NCBI GenBank assembly: GCA_017405965.1
Contig: JAFQZK010000004.1
Coordinates: 186,001-250,000 of the forward strand
Direction of reading: 5' to 3'
Length of the DNA stretch: 64,000 nucleotides
Source: Muribaculaceae bacterium
GTDB lineage: Bacteria; Bacteroidota; Bacteroidia; Bacteroidales; Muribaculaceae
The notes under the pieces are model-generated. The model was not told where the DNA came from and made no database searches. It saw only the letters and a list, made by a program, of their open reading frames with translations. Shown here piece by piece: positions 9,644 through 18,182 of the stretch. Each line of letters opens with the position of its first letter. Position 1 is the first letter of the stretch. The translations under genes and the position numbers were made by a program.

Positions 9644-10882
9644 TCAAGACTTTACTTTAGGGAGTTCGATGCAGAAGGTCGTACCCTTGCCCAATTCCGA
9701 TTCCTGGATGTATATCTGCCCCTTGTGATATTCCTCGATGATGCGCTTGACCAGCGTCAGGCCCAAGCCCCATCCGCGTTTTTTAGTGGTGAAGCCGGGG
9801 TTGAACACGTTCTTGAAGTTCTTGCGTGCGATGCCTTTACCCGTGTCCTTGACAAGAATCACGACGTTGTTGGGGCTGTCCTCAACGGTGATGTCGAGTC
9901 TTCCCTCACCGTCCATCGCATCGACGGCGTTCTTGGTCAGGTTTTCCATCACCCAGGCGAACAGCGTCTGGCTCAGCATCACGCCGTTGTTGGTCTGGTC
10001 GTTGGTGTGAATCTGCAGGTCCACGCGCTTGGGGATGCGGGCACGCATATATTCTAGGCTGGTCACCACGGCCTCGTTGATCGACGTGAGTTCCTTGTCG
10101 GGCATCGAGCCGATCTTGGAGAAGCGGTCGGCGATGGTGGACAGGCGCTTCACGTCCTTGTCCATGTCGGTGACGATGCTGTGGTCAACACCCATCGAGT
10201 CCAGCAGTTGCATCCAGGCCATGAGCGACGAGATGGGCGTTCCGAGCTGGTGCGCAGTCTCTTTCGACAGACCCACCCACACCTTGTTCTGCTCGGCGCG
10301 CTTGATGCTCATCAGGGCAAAGTAGGCGATGGCAAAGAACAGGATGAGGACTGCAAGCTGGATATAGGGGAAGTAGGACAATCGGCGCAACAGCGTCGAG
10401 TCCTCATAATAGAGGTGCTGCGTCGTGCTGTCGTCGATGATGATGTCGATCTTGTTCTCGCTGTTCTTCAGGTGGCGCAACTTCTTGTTGAGGTACTCCT
10501 GGTTGGCGGGCGACTCTTCAAGGGGGTTGTCGGTGGGCTCAGGCAGACGGAAGTTGCGGTGATCCAGGATATTGTCCTCGTCATCCACCAGCAGCACGGG
10601 GATGTTGTGGTTACCCTCGATGATGCTGAACAGGAAATCAACGTCGGCCATGCCCGACTCAATGGGGTTCCCGTCGGCATCAAATTCGGTGTTGTTGCCC
10701 ATCGTGGCCAGCTCACGCGTAGCGTCGGCCCAGATTTCCATGCGCTCTCGCTCCTGCTCGGCCAGGTCCTTGACCAGGTTGTTGGAGATGTAGAGGAACA
10801 GCGCCACAAGCATCAGCGAGATGGCGAGAAACACCACCTTCCAGATGCGTCGTGAGTCATATATGTTGCGCAGATTCGCCAT
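9644..10882 (-). CDS. Membrane sensor histidine kinase
   Basis: This is a 412-residue two-component sensor kinase. TM1 spans about residues 15-33 and TM2 about 172-192, enclosing a 140-residue periplasmic sensor region. The phosphoacceptor His211 sits in ETAHQLGTPISSL, the N box in MENLTKNAVDAM (about 312-323), the G1 box in DTGKGIA and the G2 box in GWGLGLTLVKRI. The HQLGTP form of the H box is typical of Bacteroidetes kinases of this type. No response regulator is adjacent, so the partner must be elsewhere. It is co-transcribed with the MBL hydrolase from a well-formed promoter at 10902-10934. Confidence 0.92.
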   Translation of the reverse strand: MANLRNIYDSRRIWKVVFLAISLMLVALFLYISNNLVKDLAEQERERMEIWADATRELATMGNNTEFDADGNPIESGMADVDFLFSIIEGNHNIPVLLVDDEDNILDHRNFRLPEPTDNPLEESPANQEYLNKKLRHLKNSENKIDIIIDDSTTQHLYYEDSTLLRRLSYFPYIQLAVLILFFAIAYFALMSIKRAEQNKVWVGLSKETAHQLGTPISSLMAWMQLLDSMGVDHSIVTDMDKDVKRLSTIADRFSKIGSMPDKELTSINEAVVTSLEYMRARIPKRVDLQIHTNDQTNNGVMLSQTLFAWVMENLTKNAVDAMDGEGRLDITVEDSPNNVVILVKDTGKGIARKNFKNVFNPGFTTKKRGWGLGLTLVKRIIEEYHKGQIYIQESELGKGTTFCIELPKVKS

Positions 10883-10901
10883 GTTAAGTCGTTAACAGTG
10901 G

Positions 10902-10934
10902 GCAAAATTAGGCAATTCCCCCGAATTGAACAAA
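10902..10934 (-). promoter_or_regulatory. Promoter of kinase-hydrolase operon
   Basis: On the minus strand TTTG (10934-10931) is followed by a 20-nt spacer and TAATTTTGC (10910-10902), a full match to the Bacteroidetes -33/-7 promoter, 20 nt upstream of the ATG. Confidence 0.75.
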
Positions 10935-11332
10935 TGATGCGCCGGCAACTTGCCAAATCTTAGCCCTTGGCAATTGTATCAAACAACTGATTTTTCTGAA
11001 TCATCTGATGCTTCCGCATTGATTTCAGATGGATGACAGACCCTGATCCTGCGAGCAATGCGAGTATCCTGATAAAGAACGCGGATGCCAATTAAAACGA
11101 TTTTCTTTGATTTATTGCGAGCCTTTGCGAGCAATCCCAATCTCTTAGCGTCTTAGCGCCTTTGCGTGGGGCCCTTCGCGCGTAAGCCTAAAAAAGAGTT
11201 GTACCAGTTGTTCGATAAAATATTTTTTTTAATTTCTTGCGAGCTCAAGCGAGCAATCCCAATAATCTTAGCGCCTTCGCTCCTTCGCGTGGGGGTGGGG
11301 CCCACGTGCGCATGCCATTGTATTTGTTGTAT
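10935..11332. repeat. Intergenic repeat mosaic
   Basis: No gene is seen. The stretch carries two rounds of the dispersed modules GCGAGC...GCGAGCAATCCCAAT (from about 11117 and 11238) and CTTAGCGCCTT(C/T)GCGTGGGG (11142-11171 and 11267-11296), a GAATCATCTGA word near 10998, and the beginning of the module with core ATTTATTGTTTTCCTTTT (11312-11349), which continues into the HAD gene. Confidence 0.7.
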
Positions 11333-12193
11333 TTATTGTTTTCCTTTTAGCAGGTCTTTTTCGATCCAGTGAGCGACACTGTCCTCGGTATTGGGGCCGA
11401 TGACCTCGCTGGCAGCCGCTTTGACCTCGTCAAAGGCGTTCCCTACGGCCACGCTGTGGTCGGCAGCCTGCATCATGGCGATGTCGTTGCGGTTGTCGCC
11501 GAACACGACCACCCTGTCGGCGCCCACCTGTCTGGCCAGTTCGCGGATGGCGCCCGCCTTGCTGGTCCCGGCGGTGAAAATCTCGAGATAGCCTTCGCTC
11601 TCGTTAAAGATGTCATGATACAACATCACCGAGCACGTGGACACTGTGGCCTTGAGGTCGGCGGCAATGGCATCGAGTACGGTAAACTTGTTCATGGTGA
11701 AAATCAGCAGGGCCTCGTCGTCGCTGTGACGGTAATTCTTGTCATCAAGGAAGAACTTCTTCAGGGGCAGATGTTGCCGTGCAGCGATAAATCGCTCTTC
11801 CTGCTGCGACATGGCTCCGTAGTGGTGGGTGTGAAGCAGCCGGTCGCCATGGCGACGGTAGATGAAAGGGTGACTGTCGTAGCGGTCGAACACGTCGGCC
11901 ACGGCATTCACCGTCGTGTCGTCGATGCCGCGCGTGTGCTCATAGTTGGCAGTAACGGGATTCCACATCGCAGCACCGCCGATGACGATAAAAGGCAGGG
12001 TGGCATGCACCTCTTGCATCAGCGGCACGACCGTGGCGGGGGTGCGGGCCGTGGCAATGCTGAACAGGCCGCCCAATTCACCGATGACGCGGTTGAGTGT
12101 GGCAATGGTGCCTGCCGACAACTGTGAGTTGTCGTCAAGCAACGTGCCGTCAAGGTCGCTCACGTAGAGCGTCTTTGTTTCTCCTGTTTTCAA
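11333..12193 (-). CDS. HAD superfamily hydrolase, Cof type
   Basis: This is a 286-residue haloacid-dehalogenase-type phosphatase of the Cof/YbiV subgroup, acting on sugar phosphates or similar metabolites in the cytoplasm. Motif I is DLDGTLLD (nucleophile Asp13, acid/base Asp15) and motif IV is VFGDNRNDIAMM near residue 235, with the C2 cap between. The last residues (KGKQ and stop) are encoded inside a dispersed repeat module that also occurs at 18286-18322 and 35991-36029, so the 3' end may have been rewritten by a repeat. It lies 55 bp after panB, the gap filled by a TCTAACCTTTAACCT-type repeat. The substrate is not assignable. Confidence 0.88.
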   Translation of the reverse strand: MKTGETKTLYVSDLDGTLLDDNSQLSAGTIATLNRVIGELGGLFSIATARTPATVVPLMQEVHATLPFIVIGGAAMWNPVTANYEHTRGIDDTTVNAVADVFDRYDSHPFIYRRHGDRLLHTHHYGAMSQQEERFIAARQHLPLKKFFLDDKNYRHSDDEALLIFTMNKFTVLDAIAADLKATVSTCSVMLYHDIFNESEGYLEIFTAGTSKAGAIRELARQVGADRVVVFGDNRNDIAMMQAADHSVAVGNAFDEVKAAASEVIGPNTEDSVAHWIEKDLLKGKQ

Positions 12194-12210
12194 ATGGGAA
12201 ATAGGTGTCA

Positions 12211-12248
12211 GTCTCTTTAACCTCTAACCTCTAACCTTTAACCTGTAA
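12211..12248. repeat. TAACCTCTAACCTTTAACCT repeat
   Basis: This is a degenerate tandem heptamer (AACCTYT) between panB and the HAD hydrolase. Related tracts occur at 20256-20300, 26891-26917, 30676-30704 and 49272-49288. Confidence 0.7.
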
Positions 12249-13070
12249 TCAATACTGCTCATCGGCATTGGGGAAGTCGCCGCTCTTGACATCGCTGATG
12301 TAGTTGCCCACGCTGTCGATGATCTGCTCGCCCAGGTTGTTATAGACGCGCAGGAACTTGGGTTTGAATTCGCGGTTCAGGCCCAGCATGTCGTGCAGCA
12401 CCAGTACCTGGCCGCTGCAGGCGCCACCGCCGCCGATGCCGATGGTGGGCACGTTGATGCTCTGGGTGACCTTGGCAGCCAGTGTGGCGGGAATCTTTTC
12501 CAGCACGACGCCGAAACAGCCGATTTCGGCCAGCACCTTGGCGTCGGCCAGCAGGCGCGTAGCCTCGGCCTCGTCTTGGGCTCGTGTGGAATAGGTGCCG
12601 AACTTGTTGATCGACTGTGGCGTCAGTCCCAGGTGACCCATCACGGGGATACCGGCACGCAGAATCATCTCGATGGCAGCGCGCATCTCGCGGCCTCCCT
12701 CGAGTTTCACGCCGTCGGCGCCAGTCTCCTGCATGATGCGCACCGCGTTGCGTTGTGCCTCCATCGGGTCGCCCTGGTAGGTGCCGAAAGGCATGTCAAC
12801 AATGACCATCGCCCGCTTGACGGCACGCACGACTGTGCGGCCATACACGATCATGTCATCGATGGTGATGGGAATGGTGGTGGCATTGCCTTGCATGACG
12901 TTGGAGGCGCTGTCGCCCACCAGGATGATATCGATGCCGGCTTGGTCCACGAGGGTGGCCATGGTGAAGTCATAGGCAGTGATCATTGCGATTTTCTCAC
13001 CGGCAATTCGCATGTCGGCGATGCGCTTGGTCGTGACCTTGCGGGGGTCTGTAACGGTATAGGTTGACAT
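12249..13070 (-). CDS. panB: 3-methyl-2-oxobutanoate hydroxymethyltransferase
   Basis: This enzyme makes ketopantoate from 2-oxoisovalerate and 5,10-methylenetetrahydrofolate, the first committed step of pantothenate and coenzyme A synthesis. The 273-residue product has the family landmarks: MITAYDFTMATLVDQAGID, the metal-binding ILVGDSASNVMQG, VIVDMPFGTYQ, GADGVKLEGG and GIGGGGACSGQVLV. Length is normal for decameric PanB. It has its own promoter (13152-13183) and is probably transcribed with the following HAD hydrolase. No panC or panD is seen nearby. Confidence 0.97.
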   Translation of the reverse strand: MSTYTVTDPRKVTTKRIADMRIAGEKIAMITAYDFTMATLVDQAGIDIILVGDSASNVMQGNATTIPITIDDMIVYGRTVVRAVKRAMVIVDMPFGTYQGDPMEAQRNAVRIMQETGADGVKLEGGREMRAAIEMILRAGIPVMGHLGLTPQSINKFGTYSTRAQDEAEATRLLADAKVLAEIGCFGVVLEKIPATLAAKVTQSINVPTIGIGGGGACSGQVLVLHDMLGLNREFKPKFLRVYNNLGEQIIDSVGNYISDVKSGDFPNADEQY

Positions 13071-13151
13071 TATTTAGTTGAGTGTTTAGAGTTTGTCTAA
13101 AGATGTTGATTCTAATGCCTTGCAGCAAAAAGCCGTTCGGCATTAATGGCT

Positions 13152-13183
13152 GCAAATGTACTTGTTTGCCCGCAATAGACAAA
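13152..13183 (-). promoter_or_regulatory. Promoter of panB
   Basis: On the minus strand TTTG (13183-13180) is followed by a 19-nt spacer and TACATTTGC (13160-13152), about 80 nt upstream of the panB start. Confidence 0.65.
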
Positions 13184-13244
13184 ATTTTGTGCAACGATTA
13201 AACCAAAAAAACCTTAAAACATCTAATTATTCGGTTTTTATTGC

Positions 13245-13252
13245 TAATTTTG
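13245..13252 (+). promoter_or_regulatory. -7 box of Cys-rich repeat protein gene
   Basis: TAATTTTG fits TAnnTTTG and lies 51 nt upstream of the ATG at 13304. The leader is A-rich (AAAAGAAAGAAAA before the ATG), as is usual for well-translated Bacteroidetes genes. No clear -33 element. Confidence 0.5.
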
Positions 13253-13303
13253 GCGCGCAAATTCAATAACAATCAAACATAAATTAAATCAAAAGAAAGA
13301 AAA

Positions 13304-13885
13304 ATGAAGAAATTATTGTTTTCGCTCGTGATGATGGCTTTTGCCGTTAGTGCTATGAACGCTCAAGCAGTAGACGCTGCTCCTCAGGTACAGAAGGAAT
13401 GCTGCAAGGATCACAAGGATGGACAGAAGTGTGACAAGCCTGCCGATCAGCAGTGCCCCGACTGCAAGGCCAAGGCTGCTAAGCAAGAGTGCAAGAAGGC
13501 TGAAGGTCAGAAGTGCGAGAAGGCTGCTGGCATGAAGCACGAGTGCAAGGACGGCATGAAGAAGTGCGAGAAGGCCGAGGGCATGAAGCACGAGTGCAAG
13601 GACGGCATGAAGAAGTGCGAGAAGGCCGAGGGCATGAAGCATGAGTGCAAGGACGGCAAGAAGTGCGAGAAGGCCGAGGGCATGAAGCATGAGTGCAAGG
13701 ACGGCATGAAGAAGTGCGAGAAGGCTGCTGGCATGAAGCATGAGTGCAAGGACGGCATGAAGAAGTGCGAGAAGGCCCAGGCTGCTAAGCACGAGTGCAA
13801 GGATCACAAGGACGGCAAGTGCGACAAGCCCGCCGATCAGCAGTGCCCCGATTGCAAGGCTAAGGCCGCTGCCAAGAAGAACTGA
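13304..13885 (+). CDS. Exported Cys/Lys/His-rich tandem-repeat protein
   Basis: I do not recognise a family. The 193-residue product has a clear signal peptide (MKKLLFSLVMM, cleavage after about residue 20) without a lipobox, so it should be periplasmic or secreted. The mature part is built from five near-identical units GMKHECKDGMKKCEKAE (17 residues, one unit of 16) between two copies of a second module (DHKDG-KCDKPADQQCPDC). It has 21 cysteines, six HEC motifs and about one third Lys, with almost no large hydrophobics, so it is unlikely to form an ordinary hydrophobic core. Metal binding through the Cys/His pairs, or a disulfide-linked or redox-sensitive matrix, is plausible inference. It is monocistronic with a promoter and a strong terminator. 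Confidence 0.85.
   Translation: MKKLLFSLVMMAFAVSAMNAQAVDAAPQVQKECCKDHKDGQKCDKPADQQCPDCKAKAAKQECKKAEGQKCEKAAGMKHECKDGMKKCEKAEGMKHECKDGMKKCEKAEGMKHECKDGKKCEKAEGMKHECKDGMKKCEKAAGMKHECKDGMKKCEKAQAAKHECKDHKDGKCDKPADQQCPDCKAKAAAKKN
13529..13780 (+). repeat. 51-bp in-frame tandem repeat, five units
   Basis: Units begin at 13529, 13580, 13631, 13679 and 13730. The third is 48 bp, losing one codon. Units are nearly identical at DNA level, with few third-position changes, suggesting recent expansion or gene conversion. Copy number is likely variable between strains. Confidence 0.9.
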
Positions 13886-13908
13886 TCAGTTCTTTGAGAG
13901 ACATCTAT

Positions 13909-13950
13909 CTCACGTCTAATCACCGAACAGTGGTTTGGCGTGAGTTTTTT
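13909..13950 (+). terminator. Terminator of Cys-rich repeat protein gene
   Basis: A 15-position stem (13909-13923 with 13930-13944, one mismatch, some G-T pairs, outer CTCACG/CGTGAG) with a 6-nt loop is followed by TTTTTT. Confidence 0.88.
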
Positions 13951-14125
13951 ATTTCGTCGTCCGATCCATGAAATACTTCCGCCGATTCAGTCGGCCTGAA
14001 TGGAGCATTTTTCGCCTGTTTTACGGTTGAGAGGAATTTAGATTTTCTTGGCATGGTAACAAATATAATAGGTTTATAATCAGTGATTTATGGTTTATCT
14101 GAAGTTAGATTTTTGTTTTGGGGTA

Positions 14126-14157
14126 TTGTCAAGGTTCTCACATTCTAATAATTTTGC
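14126..14157 (+). promoter_or_regulatory. Promoter of DUF4886-type gene
   Basis: TTG (14126-14128), a 20-nt spacer and TAATTTTGC (14149-14157), 38 nt upstream of the ATG at 14195. Confidence 0.6.
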
Positions 14158-14194
14158 CAAAAATTGATTTATGTTGATGAATAACTATTGACCT

Positions 14195-17100
14195 ATGAAA
14201 CAAAAAATGTCATTAATGATTCTTGCCGCTGTTGCACTGCTCTTGGGTGCAGGGAGCGGCAATGTATGGGCGCAGGACGCTGTGCAGGTGACTGCAGGCG
14301 AAGCCCGTGTGACCCAGAACTTCGACGGCATGTGGGACAGTGAAGCCCAGGCTGCTACACTCGACATGCCGCAGGGATGGCGCGTTGATCGCCAGATGAG
14401 CGCTCCCCGCACGGTGGGCAGCTTCGCAACCGCTTCGACCAGCGTCATGTACACGGGTGGCGTGAGTCTGGCCAGCAATGCCAAGAACGGCACCTGGAAC
14501 TTTGTTTCCAGCAGCGATGCCAGCGACTGCTCGGTGGGTGGTCTGTCAACTACTGTTGACGGCGGTACCCGTTGCATCAATGTGATGACCTGTCTCCATA
14601 ATAACGGCGACGAAGCCATCACCAAATTGACTCTGGGCTACGACATCGAGAAGTACCGCGACGGCGACAATGCCGCCGGCTTTGCCGTTCAACTCTACGT
14701 TTCCAACGACGGTGTTAACTGGACCAGTGCCGGCGAAGACTTCTACAACTACTTCACCCCCGATGGCGCGACCCAGGGTGCAGCTGTGGTTCCCATCAGT
14801 ACGACCCCCGTCACTGGCAAGCAACTCATGGTTGACTTCGCTGCCGGTGCCGACCTTTACTTGGCATGGAACATCAGCGTGGCCAGCGGCACCAGCCCCA
14901 ACAAGGCCATGGGCTTGTCGATTGACAATGTGGTCATCGACGCGACTTTTGCCTCGCAGGACCAGGCTTGCTACATCTATGTCGAGGATGTGACCAAGTG
15001 GGCTGCCATGTATATGGCTGTTGACGGCGGTGTAGCCCAGGCTCCCGCCAGTGGCGCCGTGGTCAATGGCGTGACCTACAAGGTGTGGTCGCTTGAGATG
15101 GACGGTAATGAGCACGCGCTCGTCTTTACCGACAACAATGGCAATACCTTGAACACCAGCATCACCGCCAATCGCGATTATTACCTGTGTGTGACCAAGG
15201 AGGAGGTGACCGAAATCACCGACCCGCAGAACTACGAGGGTTATGTGGATCCCACGCGTCCCCCGTTTGTCGCATCGGGCATCTTCCTGCGCGGCGAGGT
15301 GAACAGCTGGGGCGCAGTGGCCGACTGGGAATTCAGCGACGAGGGCGGCGGCACCTATGTGTTGTATGACAAGGCCTTGAGCGGTCAGTTCAAGGTGGCC
15401 GACTCGGGCTGGACCAGTGCCTGCAACTATGGCAGCAACGGCACCAGCATTCAGATGGGCGTTCCCTATAACCTTGTTTTGGGTACCAACGACAACATCT
15501 CGTGCGGTGGACTCTCCTTCGTGTGCAAGCGCATCGTGCTCAACATCAACAATGGCACTGCCACGCTGCTGCTCGAGAGCGATGACGACGACACGGGCCT
15601 GACGGCTGTCTATGTCATCGGCGACAACAATGGCTGGAACTATATGGATGCCTCGGGCAAGCTCGATCTTGTCGAGGGCAAGACGTTCAAGGGTCAGGTG
15701 ACCATGCCTGCCGTGGGCGACGGTTACAGCCACTGGCGCATCTACCAGCGCCTGGGTATGGGCGGCGTGTGGGGCGCTGAGAACGACCTCACCGGCGACA
15801 ACACCAGCGGCACGCTCGTCAAGGGCGCCACGGGCAAGGTTTCGACCGCTCCCGGCACCTATGACGTGACCTTTAACCTCGCTACGGGCGAATACAGCCT
15901 CACGCTGGCTGCCTCCACCCCCACCTCGATGACACTGCAACCCGCCGACGTGGTACTCGTTCCCGAGTTGCCCGAGCAGGTCAAGGTGCTCTCGCTCAAC
16001 AACAGCCTCATTTATTATAATGATCAGGACGCTGTGTTCAACGGCATTGCCCAGGCGATGGGCAAGGATGCCAACTGGACCAAGCACACCCTGCTGGGCA
16101 AGTCGCTCTTGACCCATTGGGAAGAGGGTGACGGCGTGGCCGAGGACGGCAATCCCGGTGCCAAGATGCTCGTGCGCAGCGAGGCTTGGAGCCACATCAT
16201 CCTGCAGGAGCAGAGTTCGCTGCCCCGCACCAATATCGAGTCCTTCCGCGCCAACGTGAAGCGCTGGGTGGACTACATCCGCGAGTATTGCCCCAACCCC
16301 AACGCCATCATCATCGTGCCCGTCAACTGGGCCTACAGCGGCGACTGGGCTAACTACACGGCTTTCAACGCTACCTTCGTCAAGAACTACCAGGATGTAG
16401 CCCTCGACTTGGGCGTGACGCTGTGTCCCGTGGGCGTGGCCTATCAGGAGGTCTATGACCTGGAGGGCAGCGAGGGTACCCTCACTTGGTTCCTCGATGA
16501 CCGCCATCCGACCCTCAAGGCTACCTATATGGCCGCCGCGATGGAGTATGGCCTCATCTACGGTGTTGACCCGATGGACATCACTTGGGCTCCCAACGGC
16601 CTGAATGCCACCGACGCTGCCGCCATGCGTGGCTATGCCAGCCGTGCCTTGAACGGCTTCACCAACTATGTTGACCACACTGCCGGTCAGGTTCATTACA
16701 AGGTGACCGTGCGCGACCAGTTCGGCATGGAAATCGAGGCTCCCGAGCCCGTGGTGATGACCTTGAGCGATGGCGGCGAAATCAATGCCGACCAGGTGTT
16801 CACCAGCAACGGCGTGAATGGCGAATACACCGTTACCGCCACTACCGGCAACTTCACCCAGAACGCTACCGTCAAGGTGGCTACGGCGCTGACCGAGGTG
16901 GTGACCTATCCTGCCATCGAATTGGATGAAACGACGTTGAGCGCTACCCAGAACTTCGACGTGATGGGTGACGAGGCCACCGCAACGCTGCCTCAGGCTT
17001 GGCGCATCGACCGCATTCTCACTGCTCCCCGCACCGTGGGCCGCTTTGACCAGGCCGATGACCAGACGATGTACAGCGGCGGCGTGAATCTGCCCAGCAA

Positions 17101-18082
17101 TGCCAAGAACGGCACCTGGAACTTCGGCGACAATGCCGGTGATGACCGCGCTCTGGGCGGCATCTCGACGGGTGTGGCCGGCGGTACCCGCTGTGTCAAT
17201 GTGTATGCCCATCTGCTCAACACGGGTGATAAGGACATCGAGAACCTCAATGTCGCTTACAACGTCGAGAAGTACCGCAAGGGCAACAACAGCGCTGGCT
17301 TTGCCGTGCAGCTGTATTACTCTATCGACGGCCGCAACTGGACCAGTGCCGGCAGCGATTTCTACACCTACTTCGCCCCCGACAGCGAGACGGCAGGCTA
17401 TGAGACCGTTCCTGGTGAGACCGTTCCCGTCAATGGCGTGCTCGGCACCAAGATTTCGCGCGGATGTGACCTGTATCTGGCTTGGAACATCAGCGTGGCC
17501 AGCGGTGACGCCGCACAGGGTGCCATGGCCTTGGGAATCGACGACTTCAGCATCAAGGGCGAACTGCCCAAGATTCCCGCTTCGCAGCACTACATCTTCG
17601 TCAACGACTTGACGGGTTGGGATGCTCTGGGTCTGTATGCTTGGGGTGACAGCGAACTCTTCGGCGCATGGCCCGGCGAGGCCAGCGTGGGCGATTCCAT
17701 CGTCAACGGCGTCAACTACAAGGTCTTCCTGCTCGACGCTAACAGCGGCAACTATCACCTGATTTTCAACAACTGGAACAATGGCTTGCAGTTGCCCGAC
17801 TATGATATCGTGGCCAACCGTGACTACTACTTCATCATCACTTCCAGCGAGGTGAACGAGTTCCAGGCTACCGTGATCGAGAATGTTGTTGACAATGAGC
17901 CTCAAATGCAGTTGAGCGGCAAGATGGTGACCTATCCCGGTGCCATCACCGTCTATAACCTGCAAGGTCAGGTTGTCGCTACCGGCAAGGGCAACGTGGG
18001 TCTCTCGCACCTGTCGCGCGGCATCTACGTCATTCATGGCCGCTACGGTAGCCATGTTTCGACCATCAAAGTCACCATTTAA
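14195..18082 (+). CDS. Large secreted multidomain protein with SGNH-hydrolase-like (DUF4886) core
   Basis: This is a 1295-residue exported protein (signal peptide to WAQ near residue 27). Residues about 36-250 and 925-1115 are duplicated copies of one module (GWRVDRQMSAPRTVG and AWRIDRILTAPRTVG; both SNAKNGTWNF, both LYLAWNISVASG). The segment near 365-430 resembles SusE/SusF-type beta domains (FLRGEVNSWGAVADW). Residues about 593-790 fit the DUF4886 SGNH hydrolase pattern: Ser604 in LNNSLIYYN, IILQEQSS, and D768-x-x-H771 in DDRHPTLKATY. Near 1130-1210 is a CBM26-like module (YAWGDSELFGAWPG). The last 60 residues (VYNLQGQVVAT ... LSRGIYVI) look like a type A T9SS sorting domain. It is probably a surface carbohydrate esterase or glycan-binding enzyme; the activity is inference. 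Confidence 0.8.
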   Translation: MKQKMSLMILAAVALLLGAGSGNVWAQDAVQVTAGEARVTQNFDGMWDSEAQAATLDMPQGWRVDRQMSAPRTVGSFATASTSVMYTGGVSLASNAKNGTWNFVSSSDASDCSVGGLSTTVDGGTRCINVMTCLHNNGDEAITKLTLGYDIEKYRDGDNAAGFAVQLYVSNDGVNWTSAGEDFYNYFTPDGATQGAAVVPISTTPVTGKQLMVDFAAGADLYLAWNISVASGTSPNKAMGLSIDNVVIDATFASQDQACYIYVEDVTKWAAMYMAVDGGVAQAPASGAVVNGVTYKVWSLEMDGNEHALVFTDNNGNTLNTSITANRDYYLCVTKEEVTEITDPQNYEGYVDPTRPPFVASGIFLRGEVNSWGAVADWEFSDEGGGTYVLYDKALSGQFKVADSGWTSACNYGSNGTSIQMGVPYNLVLGTNDNISCGGLSFVCKRIVLNINNGTATLLLESDDDDTGLTAVYVIGDNNGWNYMDASGKLDLVEGKTFKGQVTMPAVGDGYSHWRIYQRLGMGGVWGAENDLTGDNTSGTLVKGATGKVSTAPGTYDVTFNLATGEYSLTLAASTPTSMTLQPADVVLVPELPEQVKVLSLNNSLIYYNDQDAVFNGIAQAMGKDANWTKHTLLGKSLLTHWEEGDGVAEDGNPGAKMLVRSEAWSHIILQEQSSLPRTNIESFRANVKRWVDYIREYCPNPNAIIIVPVNWAYSGDWANYTAFNATFVKNYQDVALDLGVTLCPVGVAYQEVYDLEGSEGTLTWFLDDRHPTLKATYMAAAMEYGLIYGVDPMDITWAPNGLNATDAAAMRGYASRALNGFTNYVDHTAGQVHYKVTVRDQFGMEIEAPEPVVMTLSDGGEINADQVFTSNGVNGEYTVTATTGNFTQNATVKVATALTEVVTYPAIELDETTLSATQNFDVMGDEATATLPQAWRIDRILTAPRTVGRFDQADDQTMYSGGVNLPSNAKNGTWNFGDNAGDDRALGGISTGVAGGTRCVNVYAHLLNTGDKDIENLNVAYNVEKYRKGNNSAGFAVQLYYSIDGRNWTSAGSDFYTYFAPDSETAGYETVPGETVPVNGVLGTKISRGCDLYLAWNISVASGDAAQGAMALGIDDFSIKGELPKIPASQHYIFVNDLTGWDALGLYAWGDSELFGAWPGEASVGDSIVNGVNYKVFLLDANSGNYHLIFNNWNNGLQLPDYDIVANRDYYFIITSSEVNEFQATVIENVVDNEPQMQLSGKMVTYPGAITVYNLQGQVVATGKGNVGLSHLSRGIYVIHGRYGSHVSTIKVTI

Positions 18083-18111
18083 TTCATAACCATTATTCAA
18101 GACACTAATCC

Positions 18112-18159
18112 ACACTCTACACTGCAGGCTATCGCCCGCAGTGTAGAGTGTTAGTTTTT
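18112..18159 (+). terminator. Terminator of DUF4886-type gene
   Basis: ACACTCTACACTGC (18112-18125) pairs perfectly with GCAGTGTAGAGTGT (18138-18151), followed by TAGTTTTTA. A second small hairpin GCGGGC/GCCCGC follows near 18169. Confidence 0.85.
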
Positions 18160-18182
18160 AGTCTTATGCGGGCTGTCGCCCG

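Noticed and set aside
13529-13780. CRISPR array
   Set aside because: The repeats are contiguous with no spacers, are in frame inside a signal-peptide protein, and no cas gene is present.
14546-18115. Open frame of 1189 codons on the minus strand, opposite the DUF4886-type gene
   Set aside because: It has low-complexity His/Val/Gly-rich translation with no domain, no promoter and no signal peptide. The plus strand has clear family motifs, a promoter and a terminator, so this is an antisense shadow caused by GC-rich codon use.
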